A stretch of 5,361 bases of DNA, taken from contig JAHFJB010000038.1 in assembly GCA_023246135.1 (NCBI GenBank), positions 1-5,361 on the forward strand, in the 5' to 3' direction. Of this stretch, positions 1 through 4,720 are shown piece by piece (position 1 is the first letter of the stretch; each line of letters starts with the position of its first letter). Below the pieces are notes generated by a model. The model was not told where the DNA came from, made no database searches, and saw only the letters and a program-made list of their open reading frames with translations. Position numbers and translations under genes: made by a program. The DNA comes from Candidatus Parcubacteria bacterium (GTDB lineage Bacteria; Patescibacteriota; Patescibacteriia; UBA1558; GWA2-36-10).

Positions 1-1218
1 TCGGCTTGGCCACATTTGTGGGCGACCTTGTTTTACCTTTTATCACTGTTAACCTATTTTAGGTGGCGGCAGATTAGCCAAATAAAATTTTTTGGTTGGT
101 CAGTTTTGTTTTTTATTTTGGCACTCTTAACCAAGGAAGTGGCGATTAGTTTACCCTTTATAATATTGCTCTGGGAAGCCTATTTTTATTCAACCCATAA
201 ATTCACAGAAAAAAATATTATCCGCAAATTTTTGTTTTCTCTTTATTTCTTGCTCCTAACTATTTTTATGTTTATTCGCTATGTGGCTATTGGTCTTTTA
301 TTTGGCTATTATGGCGAACATAATTTGCAGGTGTCTTTTACAAGTTGGGTGGGCAACTTAGCTTCTTTTTTTAATGAATTTGTATCAGCCTCGCTGCTTA
401 GAGTTATATTTTTTAAAGGCTATTATCATTATTTGGATTCAGTGGTTATTATTACTTTGGCTGCTTTGGCTTGGTATTTTTATTATTTATTAAAAAATAA
501 ACAATATTTTGTTTTTACAGTTTTTGCTAGCACTCTGTTGGCCTTGGCCCCCATGCTGCTAGTCGGCCTGCACCACACCACTTTTGCTGGTGATCGCTAC
601 TTGTATTTATCCTTGTCATTTTTTGTGCTATGGGTAATATTGTTGTTAGCTCAAGCGCGTTGGTCTTACCAAGTGAAAGCGGGGTTATTTATTGTCTGGT
701 TGCTTTTCGGCCTGACTATGACTGAGCAAAAGAGTCATTGGTGGCGTGAGGGCTCCGGTTTAGCCCGACAGATTGTGGCCAGCTATCAGGATTTGTCGGT
801 CAGTCCGGGGCAAACCTTGGTATCAGTCGGTTTGCCGGATAATCTGTCTGGTGCGGAAGTGTTCAGAAACAACCTAGGTCAGGCCTTACTTTTTACTTAC
901 CCAGATACTGCCCCGGAAGTCTTGCCCTTGCCGGTTTATGTCCACGTCAGTCCAAATAATAAAAATAACCACTTGCTCAATTGGCGGCGCGATAGTTTGG
1001 GTTGGTTTGCCGAGAGCGCTGATAAAAGTTATGTAGTGACAGGCATGACTTCTATTACCATTAATGATTTTTATTTTGAGCTCTGGGGTTATAATTATCA
1101 AAATTATACTTCTGGTATTATCCGGCTCATGCCCAGAGGGGATATGATAGATAAATTGAAAACCGGTCAGGTAAGAATTCTTACATTTGATCAGGGTCGC
1201 TTAAAAATATTAGAATAA
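1..1218 (+). CDS. Polytopic membrane protein, GT-C / TMTC-like glycosyltransferase family (5' end outside window)
   Basis: The frame is open from the first base (Ser-Ala-Trp-Pro-His-Leu...), so the gene starts upstream; the TTG at 16 is only an internal codon. About 405 residues are visible. Roughly eight hydrophobic segments fill the first 240 residues after position 16, followed by a soluble C-terminal part of about 150 residues. Two motifs resemble TMTC/GT39-like GT-C proteins: a KEVAISLP segment (family pattern SKE..LTLP) and GDRYLYLS (family pattern .RYLYLP), plus the opening ATLFYLLSLLTYFRW helix. Family members use lipid-linked sugars to modify proteins at the outer membrane face. The catalytic loop would lie upstream and cannot be seen, so activity is inferred. 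Many relatives end in TPR repeats; this C-terminus has none that I can see and is unrecognised. It could instead be a non-catalytic relative. An intrinsic terminator follows the TAA directly. Confidence 0.62.
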   Translation, partial: SAWPHLWATLFYLLSLLTYFRWRQISQIKFFGWSVLFFILALLTKEVAISLPFIILLWEAYFYSTHKFTEKNIIRKFLFSLYFLLLTIFMFIRYVAIGLLFGYYGEHNLQVSFTSWVGNLASFFNEFVSASLLRVIFFKGYYHYLDSVVIITLAALAWYFYYLLKNKQYFVFTVFASTLLALAPMLLVGLHHTTFAGDRYLYLSLSFFVLWVILLLAQARWSYQVKAGLFIVWLLFGLTMTEQKSHWWREGSGLARQIVASYQDLSVSPGQTLVSVGLPDNLSGAEVFRNNLGQALLFTYPDTAPEVLPLPVYVHVSPNNKNNHLLNWRRDSLGWFAESADKSYVVTGMTSITINDFYFELWGYNYQNYTSGIIRLMPRGDMIDKLKTGQVRILTFDQGRLKILE

Positions 1219-1225
1219 TAAATTA

Positions 1226-1264
1226 GCGCCCACCCCGCGAATGCGGGGCGGGCGCTTTTGTTTT
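1226..1264 (+). terminator. Intrinsic terminator after the membrane protein gene
   Basis: A 13-bp GC-rich stem (gcgcccaccccgc at 1226-1238 against gcggggcgggcgc at 1243-1255, one A-C mismatch) closes a GAAT loop. It is followed by TTTTGTTTT at 1256-1264. The hairpin begins 7 bases after the TAA of the + gene. On the opposite strand it lies 15 bases past the stop of the convergent gene, where the following T-run is weak and broken, so it may serve both genes but suits the + strand best. Confidence 0.9.
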
Positions 1265-1278
1265 ATAAAGTTTATAGT

Positions 1279-2127
1279 TTATGGCTGGAGTATAGCTTCG
1301 CTCTCACCATTTATAGAAATAACAACGTCGGTAATAGTGGGAAACTGCTTGAGAGTTTGGGTAATTTGGGAGCGGATATTAGTGACACGGCAAGAGCCGG
1401 CTACGGCTTCATTGAGCTTGGCATCAAAATCAGCATAAGCTATGCCTTTGTCTATTTTCAGAGACTGCAAGGTAACATCGGAGTTTATTGATGAAAAATA
1501 ACCCTGGTTTTTTTCGGGCTCAGTTGGGCCTTTGAGGAGCTGGGTGATAGCGGCAGTGCCAACACTCTCAGTCTTAGTTATCAATCTATCTATAGCATAT
1601 ACTTTTTGGCAGTCTAGCATTGCCGTATCAAGCTGGCTATTGCTAAAAAATACTTGGATAGTGCTAGTTTCTATGGGCGTGAATTTTATCGGCAATTTAA
1701 AGGAAGCATCATTTTGTGGTAAACCTGATGGGTTGTCTTTTTGAAAGACTATAAAGCCAGTTGTGCTGGTGGTCGGATTAAAAGATAGAGTAGCACTAAA
1801 GCTTACCCAATCTTCAGTCATCCATTCGCCTTGAGCTTGAGCTATGCCCTGACCCAATTCTATATCTTTGTCATCTATGATTTTTATGGGGAAGCTAGCT
1901 TCAAAAAACCAGGGGCCTCTAGCTTGGCCAGTGATAGTAATTGGGCTAACCACTTCGGCATTAGCTTCTGGGGTAGTGATTTTTATAGGATTGGCAATAG
2001 GTGGGTTAGTGTTGGTATTGGTGATATTTTGTTCATTAGTATTTTTTTGCTTAAACAAATAAAAGCTAAACCAGACTAGGCTAACTCCGAGTATAACGAT
2101 CACAATAGCTAAAAGTATTTTTTTCAT
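1279..2127 (-). CDS. Membrane-anchored Gmad2 plus GerMN domain protein
   Basis: This 282-residue protein has an N-terminal membrane anchor or uncleaved signal (residues 4-25; no lipobox cysteine), an Asn/Thr-rich linker (28-46), a Gmad2 Ig-like domain (about 47-149; ITTPEANAEVVSPITITGQA and a later GEWMTEDWVSFSATLSF strand pair), and a GerMN domain (about 157-278; LLKGPTEPE at 198-206 and IAYADFDAKL typify the family). Both domains are named from Bacillus spore germination proteins but are widespread in non-sporulating bacteria as extracytoplasmic, probably protein- or glycan-binding modules. Two cysteines (173 and 246), both in GerMN, could form a disulfide. The ATG at 2127 is the only plausible start: the anchor begins at once and a promoter lies just upstream. 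There is no Shine-Dalgarno sequence. It is transcribed alone, convergent with the gene at 1-1218. Domain calls are confident; the cellular role is not. Confidence 0.9.
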   Translation of the reverse strand: MKKILLAIVIVILGVSLVWFSFYLFKQKNTNEQNITNTNTNPPIANPIKITTPEANAEVVSPITITGQARGPWFFEASFPIKIIDDKDIELGQGIAQAQGEWMTEDWVSFSATLSFNPTTSTTGFIVFQKDNPSGLPQNDASFKLPIKFTPIETSTIQVFFSNSQLDTAMLDCQKVYAIDRLITKTESVGTAAITQLLKGPTEPEKNQGYFSSINSDVTLQSLKIDKGIAYADFDAKLNEAVAGSCRVTNIRSQITQTLKQFPTITDVVISINGESEAILQP

Positions 2128-2133
2128 ATTTTT

Positions 2134-2162
2134 ATTATATAATACTATTTAACGATTGACAA
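2134..2162 (-). promoter_or_regulatory. Sigma-70-type promoter of the Gmad2-GerMN gene, predicted leaderless
   Basis: On the minus strand there is TTGTCA (2157-2162, 5 of 6 consensus), a 17-base spacer, and a perfect TATAAT (2134-2139). Only six bases (AAAAAT) separate the -10 box from the ATG at 2125-2127. Transcription should therefore start at or within a base or two of the start codon. This accounts for the absence of any ribosome binding site. Confidence 0.8.
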
Positions 2163-2184
2163 AAATTTAGTGTTTGGCTAATCT
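2156..2184 (+). promoter_or_regulatory. Possible divergent promoter for the GC-rich small gene
   Basis: A perfect TTGACA (2156-2161) on the + strand is followed after 17 bases by TAATCT (2179-2184), which matches only 3 of 6 positions of the -10 consensus. The -35 box coincides almost exactly with the -35 box of the minus-strand promoter because TTTGTCAA/TTGACAAA is near-symmetrical. The implied 5' leader to the ATG at 2238 would be about 45 bases. The weak -10 box keeps confidence low. Confidence 0.35.
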
Positions 2185-2223
2185 TTATAAGGCATTTTCC
2201 CCGTCCGAGGCATAGCCCCGATC

Positions 2224-2229
2224 AAGGAG
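2224..2229 (+). promoter_or_regulatory. Shine-Dalgarno sequence that fixes the start at 2238
   Basis: AAGGAG lies eight bases before the ATG at 2238-2240, an ideal spacing. The in-frame GTG at 2232 is only two bases from AAGGAG and is therefore rejected as the start. I find no comparable ribosome binding site in front of the other genes whose starts are visible. Confidence 0.8.
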
Positions 2230-2237
2230 ATGTGCTT

Positions 2238-2531
2238 ATGCTGAAGCAGAGGCTGACCATTCCGGAGATCAACGTCAGTAGACGCGGTCTGAGGAAGCAC
2301 TCTGGCGATGGGCCCACGCCCGGCCAGGCTGCGTCGCAGGCGCGTAAGGCTGCCAACAAGGCTGCTAAGGCGGCCAAGTTGAGTGGGCCGGAGGCTGGCC
2401 AGATCATGGTTCAGGGCCAGCAGGGGGTGACCGCGGTTGTCGCGGCACAGCAGGCAGAGCGGCGGCTGGCCGCTGCTAAGGCGGCCGAGGAGGCCAGGCG
2501 GGACAGAAAGTCCCGGCAGCGCTTCTGGTAG
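2238..2531 (+). CDS. Small basic Ala-rich protein of unknown function, GC-rich gene
   Basis: I do not recognise this 97-residue protein. It contains 20 Ala, 12 Arg and 8 Lys against 7 acidic residues (net charge about +13), and no Cys. An N-terminal basic segment (1-22) with a Gly/Pro-rich turn (GDGPTPG) leads to a short Ala/Lys helix (about 31-48), a Gly/Pro break, and a long charged helix (about 64-93) ending RQRFW. This could form a helical hairpin or coiled coil, and the charge suggests nucleic acid or ribosome binding; that is inference. Coding status is supported by the Shine-Dalgarno sequence, the following terminator and a strong codon signature: 77 of 97 codons end in G or C, and every Lys is AAG, every Glu GAG, every Gln CAG, unlike its neighbours. 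A 15-base repeat (2361-2375 and 2472-2486) encodes AAKAA twice. The gene sits alone on the + strand between two minus-strand genes. Confidence 0.75.
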   Translation: MLKQRLTIPEINVSRRGLRKHSGDGPTPGQAASQARKAANKAAKAAKLSGPEAGQIMVQGQQGVTAVVAAQQAERRLAAAKAAEEARRDRKSRQRFW

Positions 2532-2583
2532 GAGTTCTTTCCGCGCGTCCGCATCACATGCGCCCACACCATGAGTTTCGTGG

Positions 2584-2620
2584 GGCGGCCAACCAGCTTG
2601 GTTGGCCGCCTCTAATTTTT
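2584..2620 (+). terminator. Intrinsic terminator of the GC-rich small gene
   Basis: A perfect 11-bp stem (ggcggccaacc at 2584-2594, ggttggccgcc at 2600-2610) has a five-base AGCTT loop. TCTAATTTTTT follows. It lies 52 bases after the TAG at 2529-2531, leaving a short 3' region that holds a weak 5-bp hairpin (2550-2562). Confidence 0.9.
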
Positions 2621-2623
2621 TAT

Positions 2624-2658
2624 AAAAAAAGACAAAGCAGTTAGCTTCATCTTTTTTT
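2624..2658 (-). terminator. Terminator of the slipin gene, symmetrical A/U-flanked hairpin
   Basis: Just past the slipin stop (8 bases), AAAAAAAGA (2624-2632) can pair with TCTTTTTTT (2650-2658), and AAGC (2635-2638) with GCTT (2644-2647), around an AGTTA loop and a 2x2 internal loop. Read on the minus strand, the short AAGC/GCTT core is followed by a run of seven T. The symmetry means it could also back up the terminator at 2584-2620 for + strand transcripts. Confidence 0.65.
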
Positions 2659-2666
2659 GTTTCAAT

Positions 2667-3431
2667 TTACTTTTTTGCTTGATCTTTGCTAATAGCTTTA
2701 AAGGCTTCTTCAACAGTAGTCATGAATTGGGCCGGGAAAATAATAGTAGAATTTTTTTCAACACTGATTTCGGCCATAGTTTGTAAAGTACGTAGTTGTA
2801 GAGCGACTGGGTGTTGGGAAATCAAATCAGCCGCTTGGCCGAGTTTGGCAGCCGCTTGGAATTCACCTTCAGCGGCTACGATCTTGGCGCGGCGTTCGCG
2901 CTCAGCTTCAGCCTCTTTAGCCATAGCGCGTTGCATATTATCTGGCAAAACTATGTCCTTAATTTCAACTGCCGTCACTTGAGCACCCCACGGCTCAGTA
3001 TGAGTGTCAATGACATTTTTTATCTGCTCATTGATTTGACCAGTTTGGGATAGGAGCTGGTCAAGATTGAATTGGCCCACTACATTTCTTACTGTGGTCT
3101 GGCTGATTTGATTGACAGCTTGGTAGATGTTTTCAATAGCAATGACCGCTTTGGAAGCATCGACAATATGATAGTAGGCGACAGCAGCAATATCAATGGA
3201 GACATTATCTTTGGTAATGATTTTTTGTGAAGGAATATCCATGGTGATAGTCCTTAAGACCACTCTAGTCATTTTTTCAAAAACAGGGATTATGAAGATA
3301 AGGCCCGGGCCACGCATACCTCGGTATTTGCCTAAAAAGAAGACCACAGCGCGCTCATATTGTTTGATGACTTTGAGCGACCCTAGTAAAATAATAATGA
3401 TTACTGCTAGGATGTAATAAAATAGACCCAT
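2667..3431 (-). CDS. Slipin, SPFH/band 7 (stomatin-like) membrane protein
   Basis: The protein is 254 residues, the usual slipin length. A short N-terminal membrane segment (3-20) is followed by the SPFH domain: [13 protein letters not shown] (24-36), [10 protein letters not shown] (41-50), [20 protein letters not shown] (72-91), a [17 protein letters not shown] segment (112-128), and [20 protein letters not shown] (148-167). The signature [22 protein letters not shown] (169-190) starts the coiled coil, and the tail STIIFPAQ (228-235) is typical. Slipins oligomerise on the inner membrane and organise membrane microdomains, often with an NfeD-type partner; none is encoded in this window. The usual SERExIN stretch reads SQTGQIN here. 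The ATG at 3431 gives the standard N-terminus but lacks a clear ribosome binding site. It follows the lipoprotein gene by 83 bases on the same strand with no convincing terminator between, so read-through is possible. Identification is firm; the specific role is inferred. Confidence 0.95.
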   Translation of the reverse strand: MGLFYYILAVIIIILLGSLKVIKQYERAVVFFLGKYRGMRGPGLIFIIPVFEKMTRVVLRTITMDIPSQKIITKDNVSIDIAAVAYYHIVDASKAVIAIENIYQAVNQISQTTVRNVVGQFNLDQLLSQTGQINEQIKNVIDTHTEPWGAQVTAVEIKDIVLPDNMQRAMAKEAEAERERRAKIVAAEGEFQAAAKLGQAADLISQHPVALQLRTLQTMAEISVEKNSTIIFPAQFMTTVEEAFKAISKDQAKK

Positions 3432-3514
3432 AATGATTATGTTTTAGATTGCTTAAAACAATTAGAGTTTAGCATTAAATTGGCAGAAAATAAAGGGCGA
3501 AATATAGTATTAAA

Positions 3515-4675
3515 CTAGGGTTGCAGTTCGGTATATTTAGTAGCGTCTTCGCACTTTTTGCGGTCACCTCTGTCTTTGACGTAGCCGCAGACTGCTTTGT
3601 CTTGAGCCGTGACAGCTACATTGAACATGCATTTTTCTTTGGTGCCTTGGCTGCCAAATTTCTCGCAGATAGAGGCATCGCGGCGGGTGTTGGCTACGGC
3701 ATAAATACAAGTGTAGTTTGTTTCCTGATTTTTTACAGCGTCACAGGGGTTAGTGCTTTGCTTACTTATAGCAATTTCTTGCAAACAGGAATCATGTTTA
3801 GACACTTCAGTGATGGCATTACACAAAACATCATCTTTTTTGGCTACTGCCACACTGCTATAGCAACTTTCTTTTTGATAAGTATCAGTGATTTTGTCGC
3901 AAGCCGTCTCGTCATTGTGTTTGGTACCAACTAGATAGTAGCACTGTTGTTGTTGGCGAACATCTACAATCTTAGTACAAAGCAGGTTGCCACCGATTTG
4001 CGAAGCAACATTGGAAATACAGACATCTTTGTCACTCTGAGTGCTAAGTTGGTCGCAAATTTTTTCATCTTTTTGGTTGGTAGCAATAGTAGTGTAGCAA
4101 GTACTCTTGTCACGAGCCGGCAAGCTGTCGCATAATTTAATATCATTATTTTTGGTGGCTACTTTGCTAACACAGTCGAAGCGATAATAATCAGCTACAA
4201 TAGTGCTACATAAAGATGCGTCACCCTTAGCCTCGGCAATTTGGGAAACACAAGCACCGACTGTGTTGGAATTGGTGATGGAGGTGCAGATATTGGCGTC
4301 TTGGCGTTGGGTAGCCAGCTGGCTGTAGCAAGAATCTTTGTAGCTATTCTGGCTGATCTGTCCGCATAAGTCCAGTTTGTCACCGGCTACAGCCACTCGA
4401 GAAAAGCAATTGTCTTTGGTGCTCTGGTCTTTGATCTCATCGCAGAGCTTTTCATTTTCAGCGGCTTCAGCTACGCCAGCCAGGCAACGCTCTTTGCGAG
4501 CCTCATCATCCATCTTGCGGCAAATCTTAGGATTTTTTTTCTCAATAGCCTTGTTCATCTCGGCATCTAAGAAGTCAAACATTCCCGCACAGCCGGAGAT
4601 TAGGAGTACACCAAAGCCACAAGCGATTAGTGTAATGACCTTGGTGCTAATTTTAAATTTTTTTTGTTGAGTCAT
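3515..4675 (-). CDS. Lipoprotein built of thirteen 26-residue two-cysteine repeats
   Basis: From the ATG at 4675 the product is 386 residues. A TTG at 4720 would extend it by 15 residues, but that start precedes the upstream gene's stop codon and puts extra sequence before the signal peptide, so the ATG is chosen. The signal peptide has a basic start (TQQKKFK), a hydrophobic core and the lipobox LISGC, with the lipidated Cys at residue 29. A short linker (AGMFDFLDAEMNKAIEKK) follows, then thirteen tandem repeats from residue 48 to the end with consensus D..(L/I)C..I......KD.CYS.VA.... Both cysteines are kept in all thirteen. The pattern suggests a helical-hairpin solenoid, each unit closed by a disulfide, exposed outside the membrane. 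I know of similar repeats in uncharacterised exported proteins but no function. The 25-base gap to the upstream secreted-protein gene suggests cotranscription, with a possible internal promoter. No Shine-Dalgarno sequence is evident. Confidence 0.88.
   Translation of the reverse strand: MTQQKKFKISTKVITLIACGFGVLLISGCAGMFDFLDAEMNKAIEKKNPKICRKMDDEARKERCLAGVAEAAENEKLCDEIKDQSTKDNCFSRVAVAGDKLDLCGQISQNSYKDSCYSQLATQRQDANICTSITNSNTVGACVSQIAEAKGDASLCSTIVADYYRFDCVSKVATKNNDIKLCDSLPARDKSTCYTTIATNQKDEKICDQLSTQSDKDVCISNVASQIGGNLLCTKIVDVRQQQQCYYLVGTKHNDETACDKITDTYQKESCYSSVAVAKKDDVLCNAITEVSKHDSCLQEIAISKQSTNPCDAVKNQETNYTCIYAVANTRRDASICEKFGSQGTKEKCMFNVAVTAQDKAVCGYVKDRGDRKKCEDATKYTELQP
3518..4534 (-). repeat. 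Thirteen tandem protein repeats of 26 residues, C-x11-C-x13 spacing
   Basis: Counting residues from the first repeat (NPKIC...) to the C-terminus gives twelve full units and one 28-residue end unit. All are 26 residues except the sixth, which is 25. Cysteine spacing is C-x11-C within a unit and x13 between units; the sixth unit has C-x10-C. Other recurring positions are Asp at the start (8 of 13), Leu/Ile before the first Cys in most, and Val/Ile/Leu-Ala after the second Cys. DNA identity between units is low, so the array is old and diverged rather than a recent expansion. Confidence 0.9.
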
Positions 4676-4691
4676 AGGGGTTAATATTAAA

Positions 4692-4720
4692 GTTATATAT
4701 CTAATTAGAACAATCGGCAA
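4692..4720 (-). promoter_or_regulatory. Possible internal promoter for the repeat lipoprotein gene
   Basis: On the minus strand TTGCCG (4715-4720, 4 of 6) is followed by a 17-base spacer and TATAAC (4692-4697, 5 of 6), then 16 bases to the ATG at 4675. The -35 box and part of the spacer lie inside the end of the upstream coding region. The implied leader is about 10 bases and lacks a Shine-Dalgarno sequence. AT-rich DNA yields such matches by chance, so this is tentative. Confidence 0.4.

Larger units (their letters stand above)
2200..2620. other. GC-rich island (one-gene cassette) in AT-rich DNA
   Basis: Base composition jumps sharply. By hand count 169 of 240 bases in 2281-2520 are G or C, against 20 of 60 at 61-120, and the flanks at 2128-2190 and 2611-2666 are strongly AT-rich. 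The island spans a leader, a Shine-Dalgarno sequence, one ORF, a short 3' region and a terminator, and ends exactly at the terminator. I see no target-site duplication, inverted repeats at the edges or recombinase gene that would identify a mobile element. It may be recently acquired, or a native gene under unusual composition constraint. A misassembly is less likely because both junctions fall at gene-control signals. Confidence 0.7.

Noticed and set aside
886..1101. Short minus-strand frame within the GT-C-like gene
   Set aside because: It is antisense to a continuous, motif-bearing membrane protein and has no initiation signals.
2361..2486. 15-base direct repeat (2361-2375 and 2472-2486) as possible transposon or recombination site
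   Set aside because: Both copies lie within the ORF in the same frame and encode AAKAA, so coding constraint explains them.
2178..2567. 129-residue minus-strand reading frame opposite the GC-rich gene
   Set aside because: It is a shadow of the + strand gene. GC-rich DNA with few stops produces long antisense frames; it lacks a ribosome binding site and would cross the other gene's promoter region.
2571..2615. Tiny + strand frame ATG AGT TTC ... TAA just after the GC-rich gene
   Set aside because: Only 14 codons, no ribosome binding site, and it runs through the terminator hairpin.
3441..3459. GTTTTA/TAAAAC inverted repeat upstream of the slipin start
   Set aside because: A six-base AT-only stem without a T-run is too weak to call a terminator or operator; such pairs occur by chance in AT-rich DNA.
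3432..3514. Promoter for the slipin gene in the 83-base gap
   Set aside because: CATAAT sits only four bases from the ATG and no reasonable -35 box lies at 16-18 bases from it, so no promoter can be supported.
3521..3934. 137-residue + strand frame under the repeat lipoprotein
   Set aside because: It lies antisense to a gene with clear signal peptide and repeat structure, and shows no start signal of its own.
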